DNA of 23,027 nucleotides, from positions 1 to 23,027 of the forward strand of contig JAZNYL010000099.1 of NCBI GenBank assembly GCA_045594445.1, read 5' to 3'. The notes beneath the pieces were generated by a model that saw only the letters and a list, made by a program, of their open reading frames with translations, made no database searches and was not told the DNA's origin. The DNA comes from SVQP01 sp045594445 (GTDB taxonomy: Bacteria > Bacillota > Clostridia > Oscillospirales > CAG-272). Every line of letters begins with the position of its first letter. Positions within the stretch are counted from its first letter, which is position 1. The position numbers were made by a program, and so were the translations under genes. Shown here one piece after another: positions 8,214 through 14,362 of the stretch.

Positions 8214-9494
8214 TTACTTTGTCGGCAACGCCAGAATAACTGTGAAGTTACCGTTCTCCTTTTGCGTGCGGAAACTGCCGTGCAAGGAATGCATAATGCT
8301 CTCGCAGGTCAGAAGCCCCAGCTTGGTGCTCTCCACACGACGGAATTGACGGGCGATCTTATTTTCACCCGTCACCACGATCATGCGATCTCGATATTCC
8401 ACGCGGAATACCGCAGGCACGGACGGATCGGCATACTTGACGATGTTGCTGTAAAGGTTATCCAGCACGCGGCTCAGATAGTCCACGTTGGTATAAACGC
8501 GCTTGCCTGCCAGATCGTCGGCGATATGATACTCAAGCTGCACGTTGGTCAGCTCCGCGGTCATAAACCGCTCGGCAAGCAGCTGCTCAAACAGCACCAC
8601 GGCGTCGTATTCCTGCAAAGCAATCTCGGTTTCCTTATTTCCGTAAGCCAAAAAATAATTGAACAGCTCGTCCGATTGGCGCTTGATCCGCCCTGCGTTC
8701 TCCGAACAAACGGCCAAATAACGGATCTGCTCCTCGGTCAGATTTTCGGGGTGCGATTCCACCAGCTCCAGATATCCCAAAAGCGCGGTCAGCGGCGTGC
8801 GGATATCGTGCGAGATCGAGGTAATCAGATCCTGATTGGCCTTCCAAGCCTGCTCCTTTTCCTCCATCTTCTGCACGATCGAGTCTCTCATGCCGTCCAC
8901 GTGCTCGGCCAGCTGCGCAATTTCGTCGTAGCCGTTTTTGGAGATTCTTCCCTGCAGGTCTCCGTTTGCAATCGCCTTGACGTCACGCGAAAGGCGCATG
9001 ATGCGCGCGATCTCGGCCTGATAATACAGAATGACCAGGATCATGGCAAGCAAAATGGCAATGCCCATGGCCAGACCGTCACCAAACAGATACAGCACCT
9101 TGGAATAGTCCTGCACCGCAACCAACACCGATTGGTCCACGAAATCCACCACAATGCTGTAATCGTATTTTTGAGTGTCGGGCACGGTGTCGGCATCCAC
9201 GCCCTCCAAAAGCAGCAGTTTAAAGTTGTCGTTATTTCTGACCCACTCAATCACCGCTTCCATATCGGTTGAGCTGATCTGATTCTCCTCCACGTGTGCC
9301 TTAAAGCTTTCCAGTGCCATTTCAACGCGCTCCTGCTCCTTGGCGTCGGTCATGTATTCCTGCTCAATGACGTAGCCAAACAGCGGCGAGAGCGCAAAAT
9401 AGGTGGAAAAGCCCACCAACAGGGCGGCAAAGATTACCGCGATATGCTTCCATACCAGCGAGGAGCGTCTGATTTTCTTGCTCTTATCAGTCAA
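8214..9494 (-). CDS. Two-component sensor histidine kinase
   Basis: A 426-residue membrane kinase. A transmembrane helix (about 15-38) is followed by an extracytoplasmic sensor region (about 40-130), a second helix (about 137-158), a HAMP linker (160-210) and a HisKA domain with SISHDIRTPLTALLGYLE, phospho-acceptor H229. The ATPase domain has the N box (LDNLYSNIVKY, N346), but the usual DxGxG G1 box is replaced by VTGENKIA, followed by ESTKLGLLTCESIM. This atypical arrangement resembles a Clostridia kinase subgroup. The start is TTG 9494: AAAGGGG lies 7 nt upstream, and it overlaps the regulator's stop by 8 bp, implying coupled translation. The stimulus is unknown; no obvious target gene is adjacent. 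Confidence 0.85.
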   Translation of the reverse strand: MTDKSKKIRRSSLVWKHIAVIFAALLVGFSTYFALSPLFGYVIEQEYMTDAKEQERVEMALESFKAHVEENQISSTDMEAVIEWVRNNDNFKLLLLEGVDADTVPDTQKYDYSIVVDFVDQSVLVAVQDYSKVLYLFGDGLAMGIAILLAMILVILYYQAEIARIMRLSRDVKAIANGDLQGRISKNGYDEIAQLAEHVDGMRDSIVQKMEEKEQAWKANQDLITSISHDIRTPLTALLGYLELVESHPENLTEEQIRYLAVCSENAGRIKRQSDELFNYFLAYGNKETEIALQEYDAVVLFEQLLAERFMTAELTNVQLEYHIADDLAGKRVYTNVDYLSRVLDNLYSNIVKYADPSVPAVFRVEYRDRMIVVTGENKIARQFRRVESTKLGLLTCESIMHSLHGSFRTQKENGNFTVILALPTK

Positions 9495-10182
9495 TGACGT
9501 ACCCCTTTCCCCATACGGTGCGAATGATGTTCTGATCCTCACCCAGCTTCTTGCGCAGGTTGGCAATATGTACCAGCACCGTGTTGGACGAGCTTGGCAG
9601 ATAAGTCTCCTGCCAGATGGTTTCATAAAGCTCCACGGGGCTGAACGTGCGTCCGCGCTGGCTGTGCAGCAAGGACAAAAGCTCAAATTCCTTCTCGGTC
9701 AAAAAGATCTTCTCCCCCTGACGGTACACCGCCTTTTCCTCGGGATTGATCTCAAGCTCACGGCCGATTATCTCGTTCTCCGCCGATTGCTCGCGCACGC
9801 TGCGATAGGTATTCCATCTGCGCAACAGCGCGCTGACACGCAGCTTGAGATCGGTTGCGTAAAACGGCTTGACGATATAGTCGTCTCCACCGCTGCCAAA
9901 GGCCAGCACCTTGTCCTGATCCGCACTCTTGGCCGTCAGAAACAGTATGGGCAGTGAGGAGATGGCGCGGATCTCGGCGGCCGCGCTGACGCCGTTCATC
10001 ACAGGCATCATGATATCCATAATAATCAGAGAAAAGTCAGGATCAGAGCGCACAAGCTCCAGAGCCTGCTCGCCGTTCTCGGCCTCGATCACCGAGTAAC
10101 CTTCCTTTTCAAGCACGATACACAGCAGTTGACGAATATCGGGCTCGTCGTCCACCACCAGAATTTTATATTGTTCGGGCAT
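9487..10182 (-). CDS. OmpR/PhoB-family response regulator
   Basis: A 231-residue DNA-binding response regulator. The receiver domain (about 5-115) has the acidic pair D11/D12, phospho-acceptor D56 in IIMDIMMP, switch Thr in FLTAK and K105 in YIVKPF. The C-terminal winged-helix domain (about 135-230) includes LTEKEFELLSLL, NTVLVHIANLRKKLG and RTVWGKGY. Start ATG 10182 is 8 nt from AAAGGGAGG; a GTG at 10191 overlaps the ribosome binding site and is unlikely. It is first in a two-gene operon with the partner kinase, whose TTG start sits inside its last codons. Confidence 0.92.
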   Translation of the reverse strand: MPEQYKILVVDDEPDIRQLLCIVLEKEGYSVIEAENGEQALELVRSDPDFSLIIMDIMMPVMNGVSAAAEIRAISSLPILFLTAKSADQDKVLAFGSGGDDYIVKPFYATDLKLRVSALLRRWNTYRSVREQSAENEIIGRELEINPEEKAVYRQGEKIFLTEKEFELLSLLHSQRGRTFSPVELYETIWQETYLPSSSNTVLVHIANLRKKLGEDQNIIRTVWGKGYVID

Positions 10183-10215
10183 GCATGGCACCTCCCTTTG
10201 TTATTTTCTATACCC

Positions 10216-10244
10216 ATTATAACACAACAAGCGCCGAATGAAAA
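10216..10244 (-). promoter_or_regulatory. Promoter for the two-component operon
   Basis: On the minus strand TATAAT (10221-10216) with extended TGT just upstream; the -35 position 17 bp away is TTTTCA, a weak match. The extended -10 probably compensates. The leader is short (about 25 nt). Confidence 0.55.
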
Positions 10245-10303
10245 GGAATTTTTGCGCATTTTAACAATTCTTTATAGTTTCCAAAATTTTTTTCAAAAAG
10301 GTA

Positions 10304-10332
10304 TTGCTTTTTGAAAAAAGATGTGTTATAAT
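10304..10332 (+). promoter_or_regulatory. Promoter for tRNA-Val
   Basis: TTGCTT (10304-10309), a 17-bp spacer and TATAAT (10327-10332) with extended TGT. The start site is predicted near 10339, only about 6 nt before the mature tRNA 5' end. The -35 overlaps one arm of a 13-bp inverted repeat (10288-10300 and 10307-10319). Confidence 0.8.
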
Positions 10333-10344
10333 ACAGAACGTTGC

Positions 10345-10421
10345 GGAGGCATAGCTCAGCTGGTTAGAGTGCTTGCTTGACATGCAAGAGGTCACTGGTT
10401 CGATTCCAGTTGTCTCCACCA
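10345..10421 (+). tRNA. tRNA-Val (anticodon GAC)
   Basis: A full cloverleaf can be drawn. The acceptor GGAGGCA (10345-10351) pairs with TGTCTCC (10411-10417). The D stem is GCTC/GAGT. The anticodon stem CTTGC/GCAAG encloses loop TTGACAT, so the anticodon is GAC (Val, GUC/GUU). The T stem is ACTGG/CCAGT with loop TTCGATT. The discriminator is A and the 3' CCA (10419-10421) is encoded. The anticodon matches the GUC specifier of the T-box at 14069-14327. Confidence 0.95.
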
Positions 10422-10463
10422 AAAAGCAAAAAGGGAGTTCTACGAACTCCCTTTTTGCTTTTT
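10422..10463 (+). terminator. Terminator of tRNA-Val
   Basis: A very long perfect hairpin starts at the last base of the tRNA: arms 10421-10440 and 10444-10463 (20 bp, core AAGGGAGTTC/GAACTCCCTT) around loop TAC, with A-rich and T-rich flanks. It works as an intrinsic terminator in either direction. Confidence 0.85.
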
Positions 10464-10477
10464 GGTCAAGTCCCACC

Positions 10478-10594
10478 GAATCAGAACCACGCCGCCACGC
10501 TGGCCACGCCTCGGCGTGGCCGCGTTGCGGCTTTGTTTGCGCCGGTTGCGTTTCCCGTTTCTACGCCTTTTGGCGCAAACATTGGTTCTGATTC
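10478..10594. repeat. Palindromic block with three nested or branched stems
   Basis: An outer 12-bp inverted repeat, GAATCAGAACCA (10478-10489) and TGGTTCTGATTC (10583-10594), encloses two further hairpins: GGCCACGCC/GGCGTGGCC (10502-10510 and 10513-10521) and GTTTGCGCC/GGCGCAAAC (10535-10543 and 10572-10580). Drawn together they make a three-way junction of 117 nt. It could be a short mobile element or a structured transcript. Confidence 0.55.
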
Positions 10595-10633
10595 CAGCCT
10601 TAGCCTTTGAACTTTCCCTAACCTGACGCGTGC

Positions 10634-10658
10634 GGGAGGAGCAAGCCCCTCCCCTACG
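10634..10658 (-). repeat. REP-like hairpin, copy 2
   Basis: Read on the minus strand: GTAG at the foot, then arms GGGAGG and CCTCCC. It is the first of a cluster of three copies in the same orientation. Confidence 0.5.
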
Positions 10659-10676
10659 AATATATCCAAAACAAGC

Positions 10677-10700
10677 GGGCGATCAATGATCGCCCCTACG
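10677..10700 (-). repeat. REP-like hairpin, copy 3
   Basis: Read on the minus strand: GTAG, then arms GGGCGATC and GATCGCCC around a short loop. Confidence 0.6.
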
Positions 10701-10711
10701 GCAAGGAGAGC

Positions 10712-10736
10712 GGGCGAATCGTGATTCGCCCCTACG
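10712..10736 (-). repeat. REP-like hairpin, copy 4
   Basis: Read on the minus strand: GTAG, then arms GGGCGAATC and GATTCGCCC around a 2-nt loop. It lies 11 bp from copy 3. Confidence 0.6.
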
Positions 10737-10783
10737 GAATATGGCGGTATTTGTTGATCTGCTAATCCTACTTTCCCCACGTC

Positions 10784-10818
10784 AAAAAAGCCTTGGAAGA
10801 TTCCCTTCCAAGGCTTTT
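10784..10818 (-). terminator. Terminator of the esterase-like gene
   Basis: Arms AAAAGCCTTGGAAG (10786-10799) and CTTCCAAGGCTTTT (10805-10818) form a 14-bp stem; on the minus strand it is followed by TTTTTTGAC. It lies 11 bp after the stop of the gene ending at 10830. Confidence 0.88.
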
Positions 10819-10829
10819 GCAATACTCGT

Positions 10830-11846
10830 TTATTCCCCGTCAGCCAGCAGCTTCTTGATCACGGGCCAAGCGGCATCGGCGTAGAAGCGGTGTCCCTCGT
10901 GGCCAACCACCAAAGCAGCGTTCCCCTGTGCACCCGAAGCAGCATACAGCCCTTCAATGATACCGAAGGTCTCGCGGACGGCAGGCAACGGGAAGATATC
11001 GTCTTCCTTACCGCAGACCACGACAAGCTTTTTGGGTGCGATCATGACAGCCAGGTCACCCATGTCAAAGTAGCGGGCGATTCTTGGCACGTAGTTGCAG
11101 GTGCAATGATGGATTTCCACGATAGAATTATGATAGGTGCAGACCGCGCAGGAGGGCATAAAGCCGTCAAAGCGGTGTTCAAGGCAAGCGGTGTAGTAGG
11201 TCGCCGTGCCGCCACCCGAGTTGCCCATCAGGACAGAGCCCTTCATGGTAATCAAGTCACCAAAATGCGCCTCAATGGCGTCCACAACGCGCATGACGTC
11301 CCATACGCGCTCGCCGATGAGGGTGCGACCAAGCAGCAGCGCAGTCATAGCAGGACGCTCGCAGGCAGGGCCGTGAACGGTACCGCCGCACTGACCAAAG
11401 CCTCTTTGCTCAATCGCCAGAGCAGCAAAGCCCTCGGCTACGGCACGGATGCAGAAATCGCGGTCACCGCCAGCGATCAGATTCTCATCCCCCGGATACT
11501 TGGGCGTGCCCAAGGAAATATGCGAGCCCTTGGAGTGGCCCTGAAGCGCCACACAAAGCGGCAGCTTTCCCTTCTGCTCCTTGGGTAAAAGCAGATCACA
11601 ATGGGTAAAATATCCCTCCTCGGTCTGCAGGGTGAAATGAATGTGTCTGTGTCCATTCAGCTCGTCCTCGGCGGTGATCTCAAAAATAGGATCGCACAAA
11701 GCAAAGGTATCCAAGCCCAGCAGCTTGGAAAGCTGCTCGGTGCAAGCCTTGCGGTGCTGCTCAATGGGCGTGACGCCATCCCAGCGAAGTGCGGGCGTAA
11801 GAGCAGCGGAAAGAGCGATATGATGATTCAAGGGTTGGGTGTTCAT
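10830..11846 (-). CDS. Alpha/beta hydrolase, acetyl xylan esterase-like
   Basis: A 338-residue serine hydrolase. The nucleophile elbow is GNSGGG (S210). Candidate acid residues are in CGKEDDIFP (D282/D283) and the catalytic His is in VGHEGHRFY (H316 or H319). The oxyanion region LQGHSKGSH is near 101-109 and the EQRGFGQCGG segment near 146-155. This layout matches the acetyl-xylan-esterase/cephalosporin-C-deacetylase-like branch of the fold (Abhydrolase_7 type). There is no signal peptide, so it acts in the cytoplasm, perhaps removing acetyl groups from imported oligosaccharides. ATG 11846 has AAAGGAG 7 nt upstream; the in-frame extension to 11912 lacks a site and overlaps the promoter. It is monocistronic. 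The acyl substrate is uncertain. Confidence 0.8.
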   Translation of the reverse strand: MNTQPLNHHIALSAALTPALRWDGVTPIEQHRKACTEQLSKLLGLDTFALCDPIFEITAEDELNGHRHIHFTLQTEEGYFTHCDLLLPKEQKGKLPLCVALQGHSKGSHISLGTPKYPGDENLIAGGDRDFCIRAVAEGFAALAIEQRGFGQCGGTVHGPACERPAMTALLLGRTLIGERVWDVMRVVDAIEAHFGDLITMKGSVLMGNSGGGTATYYTACLEHRFDGFMPSCAVCTYHNSIVEIHHCTCNYVPRIARYFDMGDLAVMIAPKKLVVVCGKEDDIFPLPAVRETFGIIEGLYAASGAQGNAALVVGHEGHRFYADAAWPVIKKLLADGE

Positions 11847-11883
11847 AGTATTTCTCCTTTCGGATGCGTGATCTGTTTCAGTT

Positions 11884-11912
11884 ATTGTAACACACCCCGG
11901 TGCATAATGCAA
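11884..11912 (-). promoter_or_regulatory. Promoter for the esterase-like gene
   Basis: On the minus strand TTGCAT (11912-11907), a 17-bp spacer and TACAAT (11889-11884) with extended TGT. It is about 40 bp from the start codon. Confidence 0.75.
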
Positions 11913-12007
11913 GAGACCCGGACGAATAATCCTCTATTTCTTTCCTGCAAAATTTTGTGTCAACCGCTCCGAATTAACAACTTATTCACAGATCGAGGCT
12001 GCATCTA

Positions 12008-12016
12008 TGTTACAAT
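12008..12016 (+). promoter_or_regulatory. Probable extended -10 promoter for the lipoprotein gene
   Basis: TGT followed by TACAAT (12011-12016). No good -35 lies at 16-18 bp; TTCACA at 11985 is 20 bp away. The leader would be about 55 nt. Confidence 0.45.
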
Positions 12017-12076
12017 CAAAGCAGTCAGCACATCTCTCCGTGATGCAGAACGAAATTTTGAAAAGGACAAAGGATC

Positions 12077-13942
12077 ATGATGAAAAAACTGCTTGTTGCT
12101 CTCTTGCTTGTCTCCATGTGTGCATCCCTCTTTGCCTGCACGCAACCAGAGCCGCAAGACACCCCTACCGACACCGAGCCTCCATCCACCGAGCCCGCAG
12201 CGACAGAGCCGGAGCAATCTGCTCCCGACACGGAAAACACAACGCAAGAAATCATCGAGGCAGAGCCCAATCCCGTAGCACTTTATCAACTCGCTCCCGA
12301 AAAGAACAGCTTGATGCAATCCTACGTCATCAAGACACAAAACAACAAGCTGATCGTCATTGACGGCGGTATTGACGGCGAGGGCAAGGATCGCGAGCCC
12401 TATATGCCTGCTGCGCTGCGCGCCATTTTAGGGCTTGGTCAAGACGACTACTTTGAGGTGGAAGCGTGGTTTCTCTCTCACGCGCACAAGGATCATATCT
12501 ACGAGCTCTCCAAGATGCTCCAATATTATTCTGCAGAGGATAATTACAAGATTAACAACATCTATTTCGACTTCCCCGAATTCGGTACCGAGGAATATGC
12601 CGTGGAAAACGCCGATATGGAGATTTCCCGCATCCGCGAGAATATCAACAGATACGGCGAGGCAATCGGCGCAGAGGTGCACGAGGGCTCGACCTATTAC
12701 GATCAGATCAACGGCGCGGTCATCAACGCCGAGTCGGTTGCCAAGGGGCTTTCCTTTGATATCGACGGCGTTCGCGTTGACGTCCTGCAGACCTGGAGCC
12801 CCGAGGACGGTACCTCCAACCTCAACGACACCAGCCTTGTGCTCCGCATAACGATTGGCGAGCAAACCGTGCTGTTCTTAAACGACCTTGGTACTCTCGG
12901 CGGACGCCGTCTGCTCAAGACCTACGGTGACGCGCTCAAGAGTGACGTCGTGCAGATGGCGCACCACGGCCAGGCAGGCGTGGCAAAGGACGTTTACAGA
13001 GCCATTGACGCGCAGGTACACCTGTGGCCTACGCCCATCTGGGTTTGGAAAAACGAGAGTAAGATCTACCAGATCGACGAGGTCAGAGAATGGCTGTACG
13101 GCAAGACCTTCCTGACGGCAGATGAATACGATATCGTGTCCTGTCTGTACGATAAGTATCCCACACGCATCGCCCAGGTCAACAATTGGAAAAAAGTGAT
13201 CGACGGCATGAAGATCGAGTTCCCCTATATTGTGCCAGAGCGCATCATTGAAATCCCCGAGGAAACCACGCAAGAGCCTGTTGAGATCGTTCCCATAGAG
13301 CACAACTACGTCAAGGACGGCCTTGTTGCCTACTACAGCGGCACGCAAAGCACGCGCGACGGTCACAATACTGACTCCGACAAGTGGGAGGACCTGGTTG
13401 GCGGCCACGACATGAAGATCAGGAAGGATGGCAGCAACTACTTTACCGAGCAGGGCTTGCGCGCAAGCAACGCCAAGCACACATTCCCCGAGGCAATTCT
13501 GGATACTGTCAACGGTGAGGCGTTTACCATTGAAATACTGCTTGGTGACTTTACTTCCCTTGGCACCAACTTCAACACCTTTATCAGCGCAAGCAGCGAC
13601 AACTTCGCACTGTTCCGCCGTAACTCCGAAAACGTGCTGGAGCTCAAGACACTGGGCAACGGACGAATCAAGATCAAGGACGGCCTGAATCTATTGCAAA
13701 ATAATCTGATCACGGTTGTTTACACACAGAACGCCGAATGCTGCATCTACGTCAACGGTGAGCTTTGCGGACAGATCAGCACTGCGAACGGTTCTCTTTC
13801 GGTAAGCGACTTCTTTATCGGTCATACGGATCCCAACAAGACCTTTGACACAACCTACCGTGCCATCCGCTTCTACAATCGCGCACTTAGCGCAGAGGAG
13901 GCACTGGCAAACGCTGTTGCGGACGGTGTTGCGGGAGAATAA
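12077..13942 (+). CDS. Lipoprotein with metallo-beta-lactamase-fold and LamG-like domains
   Basis: A 621-residue exported protein. Residues 1-20 are a lipoprotein signal peptide (MMKK, hydrophobic core, lipobox LFAC) with C21 as lipidated cysteine, followed by a Pro/Thr/Glu-rich linker (22-65). About 66-310 has a metallo-beta-lactamase fold: SHAHKDH (134-140, metal motif HxHxDH), FLNDLG (D270) and MAHHGQAG (294-301). These are the landmarks of the ComEC-type branch, which acts on phosphodiesters among other substrates. About 413-610 looks like a LamG/concanavalin-type beta sandwich (YVKDGLVAYYSG; AIRFYNRALSAEEAL), expected to bind carbohydrate. The location is the outer face of the cytoplasmic membrane. 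ATGs at 12077 and 12080 are both plausible, each with an AAAGGA upstream. The substrate is unknown. It is a single-gene unit. Confidence 0.78.
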   Translation: MMKKLLVALLLVSMCASLFACTQPEPQDTPTDTEPPSTEPAATEPEQSAPDTENTTQEIIEAEPNPVALYQLAPEKNSLMQSYVIKTQNNKLIVIDGGIDGEGKDREPYMPAALRAILGLGQDDYFEVEAWFLSHAHKDHIYELSKMLQYYSAEDNYKINNIYFDFPEFGTEEYAVENADMEISRIRENINRYGEAIGAEVHEGSTYYDQINGAVINAESVAKGLSFDIDGVRVDVLQTWSPEDGTSNLNDTSLVLRITIGEQTVLFLNDLGTLGGRRLLKTYGDALKSDVVQMAHHGQAGVAKDVYRAIDAQVHLWPTPIWVWKNESKIYQIDEVREWLYGKTFLTADEYDIVSCLYDKYPTRIAQVNNWKKVIDGMKIEFPYIVPERIIEIPEETTQEPVEIVPIEHNYVKDGLVAYYSGTQSTRDGHNTDSDKWEDLVGGHDMKIRKDGSNYFTEQGLRASNAKHTFPEAILDTVNGEAFTIEILLGDFTSLGTNFNTFISASSDNFALFRRNSENVLELKTLGNGRIKIKDGLNLLQNNLITVVYTQNAECCIYVNGELCGQISTANGSLSVSDFFIGHTDPNKTFDTTYRAIRFYNRALSAEEALANAVADGVAGE

Positions 13943-13967
13943 ATTCCCTGTTCAGCATATTGAAACG

Positions 13968-14000
13968 GAGCGTGTGCCCACGGGCACACGCTCTCTTTTT
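13968..14000 (+). terminator. Terminator of the lipoprotein gene
   Basis: Arms GAGCGTGTGCCC (13968-13979) and GGGCACACGCTC (13982-13993) form a 12-bp GC-rich stem, followed by TCTTTTTGTCTTG. Confidence 0.92.
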
Positions 14001-14033
14001 GTCTTGTTTGCGTGATTTTTTCGCAGAAAATCA

Positions 14034-14062
14034 TTGACAAACGGGATCAATCGTGCTATACT
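14034..14062 (+). promoter_or_regulatory. Promoter of the valS T-box transcript
   Basis: A consensus TTGACA (14034-14039), 17-bp spacer and TATACT (14057-14062) with extended TGC. Transcription is expected near 14069. Confidence 0.88.
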
Positions 14063-14068
14063 TTATCC

Positions 14069-14327
14069 GTATATGTCAAACGCGAAGAACGGAAGTAGTA
14101 GGCATTCCCCTTTTGTGCAGAGAGCGAACGGTTGGTGAAAGTTCGTCAAAGGCGTGCCCAAGTCGTCCGGGAGCGGCGCAGGTGAAGTACAGTAGTCTGC
14201 GACGGAGTGGCTTTTGCCCTTCACACCGTTACCGTGAGTATGAGTGCATGCCCGATTTGGGCGTGAAATCAGGTGGTACCGCGTAACTCCACGTCCTGAT
14301 ACAAGTCAGCGACGGTGGAGCTTTTTT
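14069..14327 (+). promoter_or_regulatory. T-box riboswitch, valine (specifier GUC)
   Basis: The leader senses uncharged tRNA and controls valS by antitermination. The T-box core AGGTGGTACCGCG is at 14271-14283; its UGGU pairs with the tRNA ACCA end. In stem I, CGGA (14090-14093) pairs with TCCG (14166-14169) and GGCA (14101-14104) with TGCC (14155-14158), leaving a specifier loop with AGTAGTA on the left and CAAGTCG on the right, so the specifier is GTC (14162-14164), a Val codon. An apical CGAAC/GTTCG hairpin carries the GGTTGGTG loop, and AGAGAG lies on the 5' side. The competing terminator is at 14287-14327. Confidence 0.92.
14287..14327 (+). terminator. T-box regulated terminator
   Basis: CTCCACGTC-CTGA (14287-14299) pairs with TCAG-C-GACGGTGGAG (14306-14320) with a small bulge, then six T (14322-14327). 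It would form when tRNA-Val is charged and be disrupted by the T-box antiterminator. Confidence 0.85.
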
Positions 14328-14362
14328 ATTATTATAGTTATTATAGTAAGGAGAAAATAGAC

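Larger units (their letters stand above)
10464..10783. other. Repeat-rich non-coding region
   Basis: There is no credible gene here; short open frames lack ribosome binding sites. The stretch holds a three-stem palindromic block (10478-10594) and then a cluster of three REP-like hairpins (10634-10736). Confidence 0.6.

Noticed and set aside
8187..9272. A 361-codon plus-strand frame opposite the sensor kinase
   Set aside because: It begins inside the terminator hairpin and mirrors a clear histidine kinase.
9495..9686. N-terminal extension of the sensor kinase to 9686
   Set aside because: It would overlap the response regulator by 200 bp with an unrelated sequence; TTG 9494 has a good ribosome binding site and gives a normal membrane-anchored start.
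10373..10822. Short open frames in the repeat region after the tRNA
   Set aside because: They run through the tRNA, terminator and palindromes, with no ribosome binding site or protein-like composition.
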